A stretch of 64,000 bases of DNA from Phyllobacterium sp. YR531 (GTDB lineage: Bacteria > Pseudomonadota > Alphaproteobacteria > Rhizobiales > Rhizobiaceae): assembly GCF_000282595.1 (NCBI RefSeq), contig NZ_AKIZ01000030.1, forward strand, positions 37,593 to 101,592. The letters run 5' to 3'. Under the pieces are notes generated by a model that made no database searches, was not told where the DNA came from, and saw only the letters and a list, made by a program, of their open reading frames with translations. This document shows positions 58,131 through 64,000 of the stretch, one piece after another (the first letter of the stretch is position 1; each line of letters opens with the position of its first letter). The position numbers and the translations under genes are program-made.

Positions 58131-59074
58131 GTTGTCTTCTTCTTGCCACTACGTACAAGGCCGATGAAATCGCCAACAAAAGGTGCGCCGGCAATTGCCG
58201 GTATCACATAGCGAAGGGTGGCAAGTATGCCGAGAAGTGCGGCCGATTCAGGCGAGAGATAGGGCGCATAGAAAAAGATGATTGCAGCATCGCGGGTGCC
58301 GACACCGGCAAAGGTGAAGGGCAGGAGACCGACGAGAATAGAGAGTGTAGCGAAAGCAGCATTTTCGAGAATGGGCACATTGCCATGCAGCGCCTGTGAA
58401 AACAGCCAGAACTGAAACAGGTGCGCGCCCCAGATGACGACAGATAGCGCAATGACGCTGATGGCATGGGTAGGTCGCTGCCAGAATGTCTCCGAAACCA
58501 GTTGCCAGCTTGCCGCCGACTTTTCAATGATCCGGCGCACTTTCCCTGGCATCACCTTGCCAAATGTTTCCAGAATGAAAGGCAGGATGCGCAAAGGCAG
58601 GATCAACAGAAGTAGTACGATGCACAGACCGGCCACTGGCAGCAGAAACAGCAGCATCGCCGGGCGATCCAGTCCGACGACGATGAGGCCGAAAACACCC
58701 CAAAGGAGCAGCGACATCATATCGAGTGCTTTTTCCAGAACCACTGTGGCGTAGGAAAGTCCGGTATCCATGCCGTGGCGCTTTGACATGACATGCCCTT
58801 TGGCAAGATCGCCAAGCTTGGAAGGCAGGAACAGATTCAGCGTGCTTGCAGCGAGTATGAGCCGGTTGGATTCAAGAAATGAAATGCGGTTGTCGACCAG
58901 AGATGAAAACCGCCATGCGGTGAGCAGGCTCAACGGAATGACAAACAGGATGCCCGCTATGAGCCAGTTGGTGTCGGTAGCGTGGATGGCGCGCGCCAGC
59001 CCTTCCGTATCCAGCGACGCGTAGAGCAGGCCCAGAATGACTGCGCTTACGCCGAGGCCGATCAGCTTACGCAT
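58127..59074 (-). CDS. Lysylphosphatidylglycerol-synthase-like (UPF0104/DUF2156 membrane part) protein, flippase-like
   Basis: The 315-residue inner-membrane protein has 7-8 helices and the pattern of the LPG synthase transmembrane region (PSKLGDLAKGHVMSKRHG, FTFAGVGTRDAAIIFFYAPYL), without the catalytic cytoplasmic domain of MprF. Such stand-alone membrane parts often occur in glycan operons and may move lipid-linked substrates. The ATG at 59074 overlaps the preceding gene by 8 bases; the frame upstream of it is within that gene. Confidence 0.82.
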   Translation of the reverse strand: MRKLIGLGVSAVILGLLYASLDTEGLARAIHATDTNWLIAGILFVIPLSLLTAWRFSSLVDNRISFLESNRLILAASTLNLFLPSKLGDLAKGHVMSKRHGMDTGLSYATVVLEKALDMMSLLLWGVFGLIVVGLDRPAMLLFLLPVAGLCIVLLLLILPLRILPFILETFGKVMPGKVRRIIEKSAASWQLVSETFWQRPTHAISVIALSVVIWGAHLFQFWLFSQALHGNVPILENAAFATLSILVGLLPFTFAGVGTRDAAIIFFYAPYLSPESAALLGILATLRYVIPAIAGAPFVGDFIGLVRSGKKKTT

Positions 59075-60668
59075 CGAGGCTCTCCAGCCTGCGTTCGAAG
59101 CTTGCGTTCTGCCCGTCACCCGGTATGGCGATTTCGATAAAGGCCGTTTGCTGGCTTTGCTGGAAAACACGCGCCATGACTGTCGTGGTCGATGTCTGAT
59201 GGCTGGAAATGCCTATCTGCGCCGCATCCTTCCAATCTTTGTCTGCCGTAATCTGGTCAGTAACAATCCAGCCTCCTGTGGTCTTCACAAACTGCCGTCT
59301 ATAATTGTAAGGCGCCGGTGATTTACCTGTCACGAGAATCTTCTGGAGGAGTCTTCTCACGAGGTCTGGAAAGAACCGCCCAAGGCTGATCATCAGGCAA
59401 CGGAGAATGACGTTTTTTACCGGCGTCAGGCGTGTACTCTTGGCCCAGCCCATTTGTCCTGAAACGGTGATTGTATCGCCAGCGCGCTCGACAGTGGACC
59501 CGCCCAGATGCGTGACTGCAACGCGTCCGCCTTGCGTGCGCAGTGTTACACCAGTGTCACTGGCAACCAGTCGTTCGTCCGAGAAAAACTTGTAGACACC
59601 GCCCTTGTGCAGCGACGCTACCAGCATATCTTGCCCCTTTCGCTCGACCATCAGGCCGCAGCCGGGAAACCATGTGCTGTCAGCCGGTGTCAGGACGTTT
59701 ACCGGCCGCTTCTCCTGATACTCGCGCAGAGTGAACAACCAACCCCAAAGATGGTGCGCAAGAATGCGATCATCCGAATAGCATGGTGTGCGGGCTTCGA
59801 TGATTGGCTTGAGGGCAAGATTGTTGATGCGCAGGGCATCCTCATACCACCCACCGGCGATCTCGAAGCCGAAAGGAAAGAAATTCAGCGTGCCACGATT
59901 GGCGTATTCGCCGCCGACTGTACCGTCGGGATGAACAAAATTGGCGAAGAAATCAATCGCCGCCGTCAGCGGTTTACGCAATTCGAGATCAGGTCTCCGC
60001 CGGTCGAGATCAGACAGGAGCCCGATAGTCAGCGACAGATAACCGAGGTCAGCGCCGCCATACTCATCAAACCAGCCTTCGCTGCTCTGCCATGACAAAA
60101 GCCTTCTAAGCCGTGTGTCGATCTGGGCGTCAAATTTCTGATTAGGATAGCGGATGCGAGCGCGCTCAAGGCAAGATATTATGAGCGCCTCATGATTGGA
60201 CAGGCGCCCGCTTTCCGTATGCGATGCGAGCCAGTTGGCGCGGCGCTGCACAAAGGCGTCAATCTCCGCATCAGCCGAAATACCAACGATGTCCAAGGAT
60301 TCCAGGATGGCAAAAAGCGAAAATGCGGCGGCACCAGCGGCCCGTTCGAACGGGTAATAATCATCGCAGGAGCCATCCGGGTGGGCGGAACGAGCCGCAT
60401 AACGAATACCGGCAATAACGAATTCGCGGATCAGCGGGTCCTGATAGTAGACATTGCCGGGAAGGTCCGGCATCGACCAGACAAGCGCGAGTGGCAGCAC
60501 GAATTCCTGGCCCATGCCACAGGGAAAGTCGATCATGCGGTAATGCCAATAGGCGCGGTCGAAACAGCCATAGGTGGGGCTGACCGGTGTGCGATCAAGC
60601 AAGGTGAGCAGCTTTGGAATATCGGCAAGGACAAGCCTTGAAATCGCTGCGCGCAATTCAGCCTGCAT
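59067..60668 (-). CDS. Large hypothetical protein, alpha/alpha-barrel plus beta-sandwich (glycan-active look)
   Basis: From the ATG at 60668 it is 533 residues, without clear signal peptide or membrane helices. Residues ~20-330 are helical with repeated short motifs like YARSAHPDGSCDDYYPFERA, SSEGWFDEYGGADLGYLSLTIG and VHPDGTVGGEYANRGTLNF, which is typical of (alpha/alpha)6 toroids; the last ~200 residues are beta-rich. The pattern recalls heparinase II/III-like lyases and hydrolases, but no catalytic set can be fixed. The gene overlaps neighbours at both ends (11 bases with the glycosyltransferase, 8 with the flippase-like gene). The function is unknown. Confidence 0.65.
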   Translation of the reverse strand: MQAELRAAISRLVLADIPKLLTLLDRTPVSPTYGCFDRAYWHYRMIDFPCGMGQEFVLPLALVWSMPDLPGNVYYQDPLIREFVIAGIRYAARSAHPDGSCDDYYPFERAAGAAAFSLFAILESLDIVGISADAEIDAFVQRRANWLASHTESGRLSNHEALIISCLERARIRYPNQKFDAQIDTRLRRLLSWQSSEGWFDEYGGADLGYLSLTIGLLSDLDRRRPDLELRKPLTAAIDFFANFVHPDGTVGGEYANRGTLNFFPFGFEIAGGWYEDALRINNLALKPIIEARTPCYSDDRILAHHLWGWLFTLREYQEKRPVNVLTPADSTWFPGCGLMVERKGQDMLVASLHKGGVYKFFSDERLVASDTGVTLRTQGGRVAVTHLGGSTVERAGDTITVSGQMGWAKSTRLTPVKNVILRCLMISLGRFFPDLVRRLLQKILVTGKSPAPYNYRRQFVKTTGGWIVTDQITADKDWKDAAQIGISSHQTSTTTVMARVFQQSQQTAFIEIAIPGDGQNASFERRLESLDA

Positions 60669-61632
60669 AGGTATCTGCCTGTTCGGTGCTGCCGTCACCA
60701 AGCCGCTCGCGCCGCATCTGATATTGTATATCTTCGAGCAGTTTCCGGTTTATACCGTTGATTTCGCCAAGTAGCGCACATAGCCAGCAAAGTAGCGCCG
60801 CAATAAGCATGACAGCAGCAAAGATCAGGCTTGGAACGTGAGTGCGTGTGGAGTCCTGGAAAAAGAACAGTAGCCAGCGTGCACTGAAGAAAAGGCCGAT
60901 GGCCAGAGGGATAAGGCCAAGCATGAGGAAGGTCTGGCCGGGCCGGTACACAAACATTGAGCGAATAATCGAAAGGCTGGATCGCATGACGTAGCGCGGT
61001 ATGCTGCGAACAAGCCGGGAAGGGCGTGTTTCCCCGTTGACCCGGATAGGCACGGAAATAATGCTGACGCCAGAACGCCCTGCCTGAATTATCGATTCAA
61101 GAGTGTATGTATAGCTGTCGAAAATATTCAGCCGCATGGAAGCTTCACGGGATATGGCGCGAAAGCCGCTTGGCGCATCGACGACGCTGGCACCGGAGGT
61201 AAACCGAACCACCCAGCTGCCAAGGCGCTGGAGTACCTTCTTGATTGGGGAGAAATGTTCAATGCTGCGGATAGGCCGGCTGCCAACAACAAGCTGGGCT
61301 CGCCGCTCTATGATAGGCGCAACGAGCAGCGGGATATCATCCGCATTATACTGGTTGTCCGCATCCGTATTGACGATGACATCGGCACCTTCTTCAAGTG
61401 CGCGGTTGATCCCTGCCACGAATGCCTTGGCGAGGCCTCGGTTGACCGGAAAATCCACGATGTGATCGACGCCGCACTCCTTGGCGACCGCGACGGTCCT
61501 GTCCGTGCTGCCATCATTGATGACGAGCCATTCAACAGTGTCAAAGCCTTCGACCTTGCGCGGCAGACAGGCAAGGGTTTCAGCGAGCGTACCCTCCTCG
61601 TTGAAACAAGGAATTTGAATCATAAGTTTCAA
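60658..61632 (-). CDS. Family 2 glycosyltransferase, dolichyl/polyprenyl-phosphate sugar synthase-like
   Basis: The 324-residue protein has a GT-A domain (about 1-225) with IQIPCFNEEGTL, NDGSTDRT, the DxD motif as NTDADNQYNADDI, and two C-terminal membrane helices (about 245-265 and 282-302). This is the form of polyprenyl-phosphate mannose/glucose synthases, which make lipid-linked sugars for GT-C enzymes such as the last gene of the operon. The likely start is the TTG at 61632, with GGAGA nine bases before it; the ATG at 61623 is the alternative. It heads the four-gene operon. Confidence 0.85.
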   Translation of the reverse strand: MKLMIQIPCFNEEGTLAETLACLPRKVEGFDTVEWLVINDGSTDRTVAVAKECGVDHIVDFPVNRGLAKAFVAGINRALEEGADVIVNTDADNQYNADDIPLLVAPIIERRAQLVVGSRPIRSIEHFSPIKKVLQRLGSWVVRFTSGASVVDAPSGFRAISREASMRLNIFDSYTYTLESIIQAGRSGVSIISVPIRVNGETRPSRLVRSIPRYVMRSSLSIIRSMFVYRPGQTFLMLGLIPLAIGLFFSARWLLFFFQDSTRTHVPSLIFAAVMLIAALLCWLCALLGEINGINRKLLEDIQYQMRRERLGDGSTEQADTYAG

Positions 61633-61658
61633 GACAGGGAGTCTCCGCAACCAACATA

Positions 61659-61686
61659 AAAAAGGCCACTCGTGAGTAGCCTTTTT
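61659..61686. terminator. Rho-independent terminator of the L,D-transpeptidase gene
   Basis: AAAAAGGC and GCCTTTTT flank an inner 3-bp stem and 4-base loop. On the minus strand six T follow the GC part. It lies 54 bases after the L,D-transpeptidase stop and only 27 bases before the glycosyltransferase start, so that operon is either read through or has a promoter overlapping the hairpin. Confidence 0.85.
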
Positions 61687-61739
61687 CTGCAACTAGTTGC
61701 AAGTCCCGGTTGTGTGCGGCATCGATAGACGCGATAGTC

Positions 61740-62357
61740 CTATCGGACAACAACCTTCGCACCAACTTCGGCGCGGTTGTAGAGATCGATAATGTCCTGA
61801 TTCATCAGACGGATGCAGCCGGAGGACATGGCTTTACCGATGGACCACCATTCCGGAGTACCATGCAGGCGGTAGCCGGTGTCGCCGCTCTTGTTGAAGA
61901 GGTAGAGCGCGCGGGCACCAAGCGGATTCTGCAGGCCAGGGTTCATACCATCGCGGAACTCAGCGAGTTCAGGGCGGCGCTTGATCATCTCTCTTGGCGG
62001 TGTCCAGCGTGGCCATTCACGCTTGAGTGCGATGCGGGCCGCACCGTTCCACTCAAAACCTTCCTTGCCGACGCCGATACCGTAGCGCATCGCTTTGCCG
62101 CCGCCGAGAACGAAGTACAGGAACTTCGTCTGTGTATCGACGATGATTGTGCCGGGCGTTTCGCCGCCATCATAACGGACTTCCTGACGCAGGAACTGCG
62201 GCGGGATTTTTGCGCGGGGAATTGCGGGAAGAACGTAGCCTGCATCCGTGACCGAACTATAGGAGGCTGTGGAAAAATTGAGGCCGATCGTGGAGCAGCC
62301 GGCCAGAGCAGTTGCGCCGATAAGGCCAGCCGCAAGAACGATATTTCTAAATCGCAT
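61740..62357 (-). CDS. L,D-transpeptidase lipoprotein (YkuD domain)
   Basis: The 205-residue precursor has a lipoprotein signal ending LAG-C21 and a YkuD domain (about 68-204) with H165 in RLHGTPEW and catalytic C181 in SSGCIRLMNQD. Such enzymes make 3-3 crosslinks in peptidoglycan or attach outer-membrane proteins to it, as known in the Brucella group and rhizobia. The start is the ATG at 62357 (a GTG at 62363 is an alternative). It would be processed by LspA. It has its own terminator. Confidence 0.93.
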   Translation of the reverse strand: MRFRNIVLAAGLIGATALAGCSTIGLNFSTASYSSVTDAGYVLPAIPRAKIPPQFLRQEVRYDGGETPGTIIVDTQTKFLYFVLGGGKAMRYGIGVGKEGFEWNGAARIALKREWPRWTPPREMIKRRPELAEFRDGMNPGLQNPLGARALYLFNKSGDTGYRLHGTPEWWSIGKAMSSGCIRLMNQDIIDLYNRAEVGAKVVVR

Positions 62358-62531
62358 GATCACCCCGATTATTGTGCGAATCTATGTGTTACTTATGATT
62401 GCCTCTTTAGCGCCATTATTGTTAAAGCTTCATTAACCGTAAAGCTTAGTTTTCCATTAACCATGGTTTTCAACTATCTGTAGGTGTATTTTCCAACACA
62501 TGGTTGCAAAATTGCCGATAGAATCACACTC

Positions 62532-63026
62532 ATGCCGATAGTCAGCCTTGGTCAAACCAGCCCGCTTATCGATGGAAGGCAGTCCGAGAATGCTATGCTT
62601 GTACGCCGTGGCGTGCAGCGGCTTTTTCTGGAAATGGGACTGGCCGTCATGCCTGAACTGTCGCTTGCTTCTGGCAGGCGTGCCGATCTGGTGGCCTTGT
62701 CGCGAAGCGGCGAGATCTGGATTGTCGAGATAAAATCATCCATCGAAGACTGGAAGGTCGACCGCAAATGGCCGATTTATCGCGAGCATTGTGACCGGCT
62801 GTTCTTTGCGACACATCCGGGTGTACCCGCCGATATTTTTCCCGAGGATTGCGGTTTCATCCTTTCCGACGGCTATGGGGCCGAGATTATCCGCGATGCA
62901 CCCGAGCACAAGCTGGCAGGTGCCACACGCAAGGCAATGACGCTGCGTTTTGCACGTGTCAGTGCAGCACGCATGACGCTTGCGGAACTATCGGGCATCG
63001 ACCTTCCAGAAACGGATATGGAATAG
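62532..63026 (+). CDS. MmcB-family DNA repair protein
   Basis: The 164-residue protein has a PD-(D/E)xK nuclease fold with D52 in RRADLVALS and E66-I-K68 in WIVEIKSS, then GFILSDGYGAEII. Members named MmcB are linked in Caulobacter to resistance to DNA crosslinking agents and lie in the LexA-type damage regulon; the biochemical reaction is not proven. The ATG at 62532 is chosen since it opens the conserved part. I see no clear alphaproteobacterial SOS box (GTTC-N7-GTTC) just upstream; a partial GAAC search by eye was negative. Confidence 0.85.
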   Translation: MPIVSLGQTSPLIDGRQSENAMLVRRGVQRLFLEMGLAVMPELSLASGRRADLVALSRSGEIWIVEIKSSIEDWKVDRKWPIYREHCDRLFFATHPGVPADIFPEDCGFILSDGYGAEIIRDAPEHKLAGATRKAMTLRFARVSAARMTLAELSGIDLPETDME

Positions 63027-63161
63027 TCGCTCAACGTTCAGGCTCGTCCCGGACTTTAATCATCGCCCTCGGTTGCCTGCCTCCGCGCCGCGCAGACTTT
63101 GGCGAATTTTGATGAGTCTAAAGACGAATTGACGGCTTTGTGACTCAACCTATGGTTATAG

Positions 63162-63177
63162 GTAGATAAATATCTAC
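63162..63177. promoter_or_regulatory. Inverted repeat upstream of the autotransporter gene
   Basis: GTAGAT and ATCTAC, separated by AAAT, lie 27 bases before the autotransporter start in a 177-base gap after the MmcB-like gene. It could be an operator or form a small stem in the leader. No regulator is adjacent. Confidence 0.35.
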
Positions 63178-63203
63178 AACTTTAGAACGCTGAGAATTTT
63201 TTC

Positions 63204-64000
63204 ATGCTATTTCAATTCAAGGCGGCGTTTAGCCGAGTACGGAGCCACAATTGCGCTCGTTCTTTAAAAGTCAGCACCCTTTCATTCCTTTTTTTTGCTG
63301 TAGCCAATACCACTGCTCTTGCGGATGATCCGGTATCAGGAAGTGGACCGGAGCAGCTTACTGGCCGGTTCAGAGCAGAAGTAGATGCGGGAGTTACTGT
63401 AACCTGGTCGAACAATATCTCCGATGCGACCCTACAGCAGACCAAGCTGGATGACATGAAAGAAGTGGCTGATTGGGAGGCCAAGCGTGTTGCTTTCGGC
63501 TGGCAGGGAGCGGGGGCAGGTACGTTGACCGGGGCAATGCAAAATGCAATCCGGATGAAGGTTCTCAGCGAATTTACAGAGGGTTATTTCGATAACGCAA
63601 AAGCGATTATTGGTGAGCTGTTTAAGCAGAATGATGCAATACCCTTAGATGACGACGCATTTGTGTCGGCATTGGACGCCGTTATGGCTGATCCGATTGC
63701 GGAAAGGATCTTATTACAGTTTTCCAAGGATTATCCAGGCTGGGCTGCGGGATACGATGCTCAGTCAAACTATAAAAATGTAGAGGAAACGATTAGAACC
63801 GGTCTCGAAGCGGCGAGGGAAAAAGCTATTGCGGATCGGATTGCCGCTGAGATGGAAATTGATTTCGTGGCGACGGAAGCGCGCATCCAAGCCATTGCCG
63901 CCAAACTCGCCGATCCCACTTCTTACGATGGTGGGTTGACGAAAACAGGCAGTGGCCAGCTGATATTGACCGGGGACAGCACCTATTCAGGCGATACGAT
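63204..64000 (+). CDS. Autotransporter-type adhesin, N-terminal part (3' end outside window)
   Basis: The frame from the ATG at 63204 stays open for 265 codons to the window edge; an in-frame stop just upstream fixes the start. The lead is a long signal peptide: ~24 polar and basic residues, then STLSFLFFAVANTTALA with cleavage before DDPV. About 190 helical, charged residues follow, and near the edge GGLTKTGSGQLILTGDSTYS matches the repeat of autotransporter passenger domains (PATR). The full protein should add a passenger beta-helix and an outer-membrane barrel. In Brucella such proteins (Bma/Oma type) bind host matrix; here the role is only inferred. Confidence 0.88.
   Translation, partial: MLFQFKAAFSRVRSHNCARSLKVSTLSFLFFAVANTTALADDPVSGSGPEQLTGRFRAEVDAGVTVTWSNNISDATLQQTKLDDMKEVADWEAKRVAFGWQGAGAGTLTGAMQNAIRMKVLSEFTEGYFDNAKAIIGELFKQNDAIPLDDDAFVSALDAVMADPIAERILLQFSKDYPGWAAGYDAQSNYKNVEETIRTGLEAAREKAIADRIAAEMEIDFVATEARIQAIAAKLADPTSYDGGLTKTGSGQLILTGDSTYSGDT

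Overview
The window looks like chromosomal DNA of an alphaproteobacterium of the order Hyphomicrobiales, most probably the Brucella/Ochrobactrum/Pseudochrobactrum group. The evidence is the gene content: a ~2,860-residue cyclic beta-1,2-glucan synthase, an OlsB-type ornithine-lipid acyltransferase, the lptC-lptA-lptB-rpoN-hpf-ptsN series, a Fur/Mur-type regulator without zinc CxxC pairs, the single-domain sugar ABC ATPase, the DUF930 protein and the SoxR/NmrA pair. The assignment rests on recognised families and gene order, not on a database search. I see no rRNA, tRNA, CRISPR array, insertion sequence or prophage.

Layout. 1-1136: end of a sugar ABC importer (permease cut by the window edge, then ATPase), closed by a bidirectional terminator. 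1188-17513, minus strand: housekeeping run nfu, usp, trpS, VOC protein, murJ, glnD, mutS, olsB, lspA, a TrmH-like rRNA/tRNA methylase, a class I methyltransferase, an ornithine-cyclodeaminase-family enzyme, a LapA-like membrane protein, ihfB and sppA. 17762-23163, plus strand: lipopolysaccharide transport (lptC, lptA, lptB), sigma-54 (rpoN), hibernation factor (hpf) and the nitrogen PTS EIIA (ptsN). 23213-36495, minus strand: a Fur/Mur regulator, the 8.6-kb cyclic glucan synthase gene, and the sulfate importer (binding protein, cysT, cysW, cysA).

36708-40788, minus strand: a three-gene cluster of small unknown proteins, then a copper-handling operon (DUF2946 protein, PepSY membrane protein, PCuAC chaperone, SCO protein) that probably serves cytochrome oxidase copper-site assembly. 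41009-44089: a single-chain restriction-modification enzyme of type IIG/ISP-like build whose middle is strikingly AT-rich, the most likely horizontally acquired gene here. 44176-47342: MacA/MacB-type efflux. 47546-50514: cupin, small membrane protein, a possible structured RNA, DUF930 protein and the Mrp iron-sulfur carrier ATPase. 50523-51778: an alpha/beta hydrolase gene broken by a one-base frameshift. 51937-53393: NmrA-like protein and SoxR, divergent across an 18-bp SoxR box that lies in a 19-bp promoter spacer. 53670-56246: MntP manganese exporter and phosphoglucomutase. 56406-61632: four overlapping envelope/glycan genes of unknown product. 61740-64000: L,D-transpeptidase lipoprotein, MmcB-like nuclease-fold protein, and the start of an autotransporter that runs off the window.

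The theme is cell-envelope building: murJ, lspA, olsB, lptABC, cgs, pgm, the four-gene glycan operon, the L,D-transpeptidase and the autotransporter. Nitrogen (glnD, rpoN, ptsN), sulfur (cys), copper and redox (soxR) functions are interleaved. No clearly new defence or biosynthetic system stands out. The best candidates for undescribed biology are the four-gene glycan operon, the cysteine-rich three-gene cluster at 36.7-37.6 kb, the structured intergenic element at 48.4 kb and the solitary restriction-modification enzyme.
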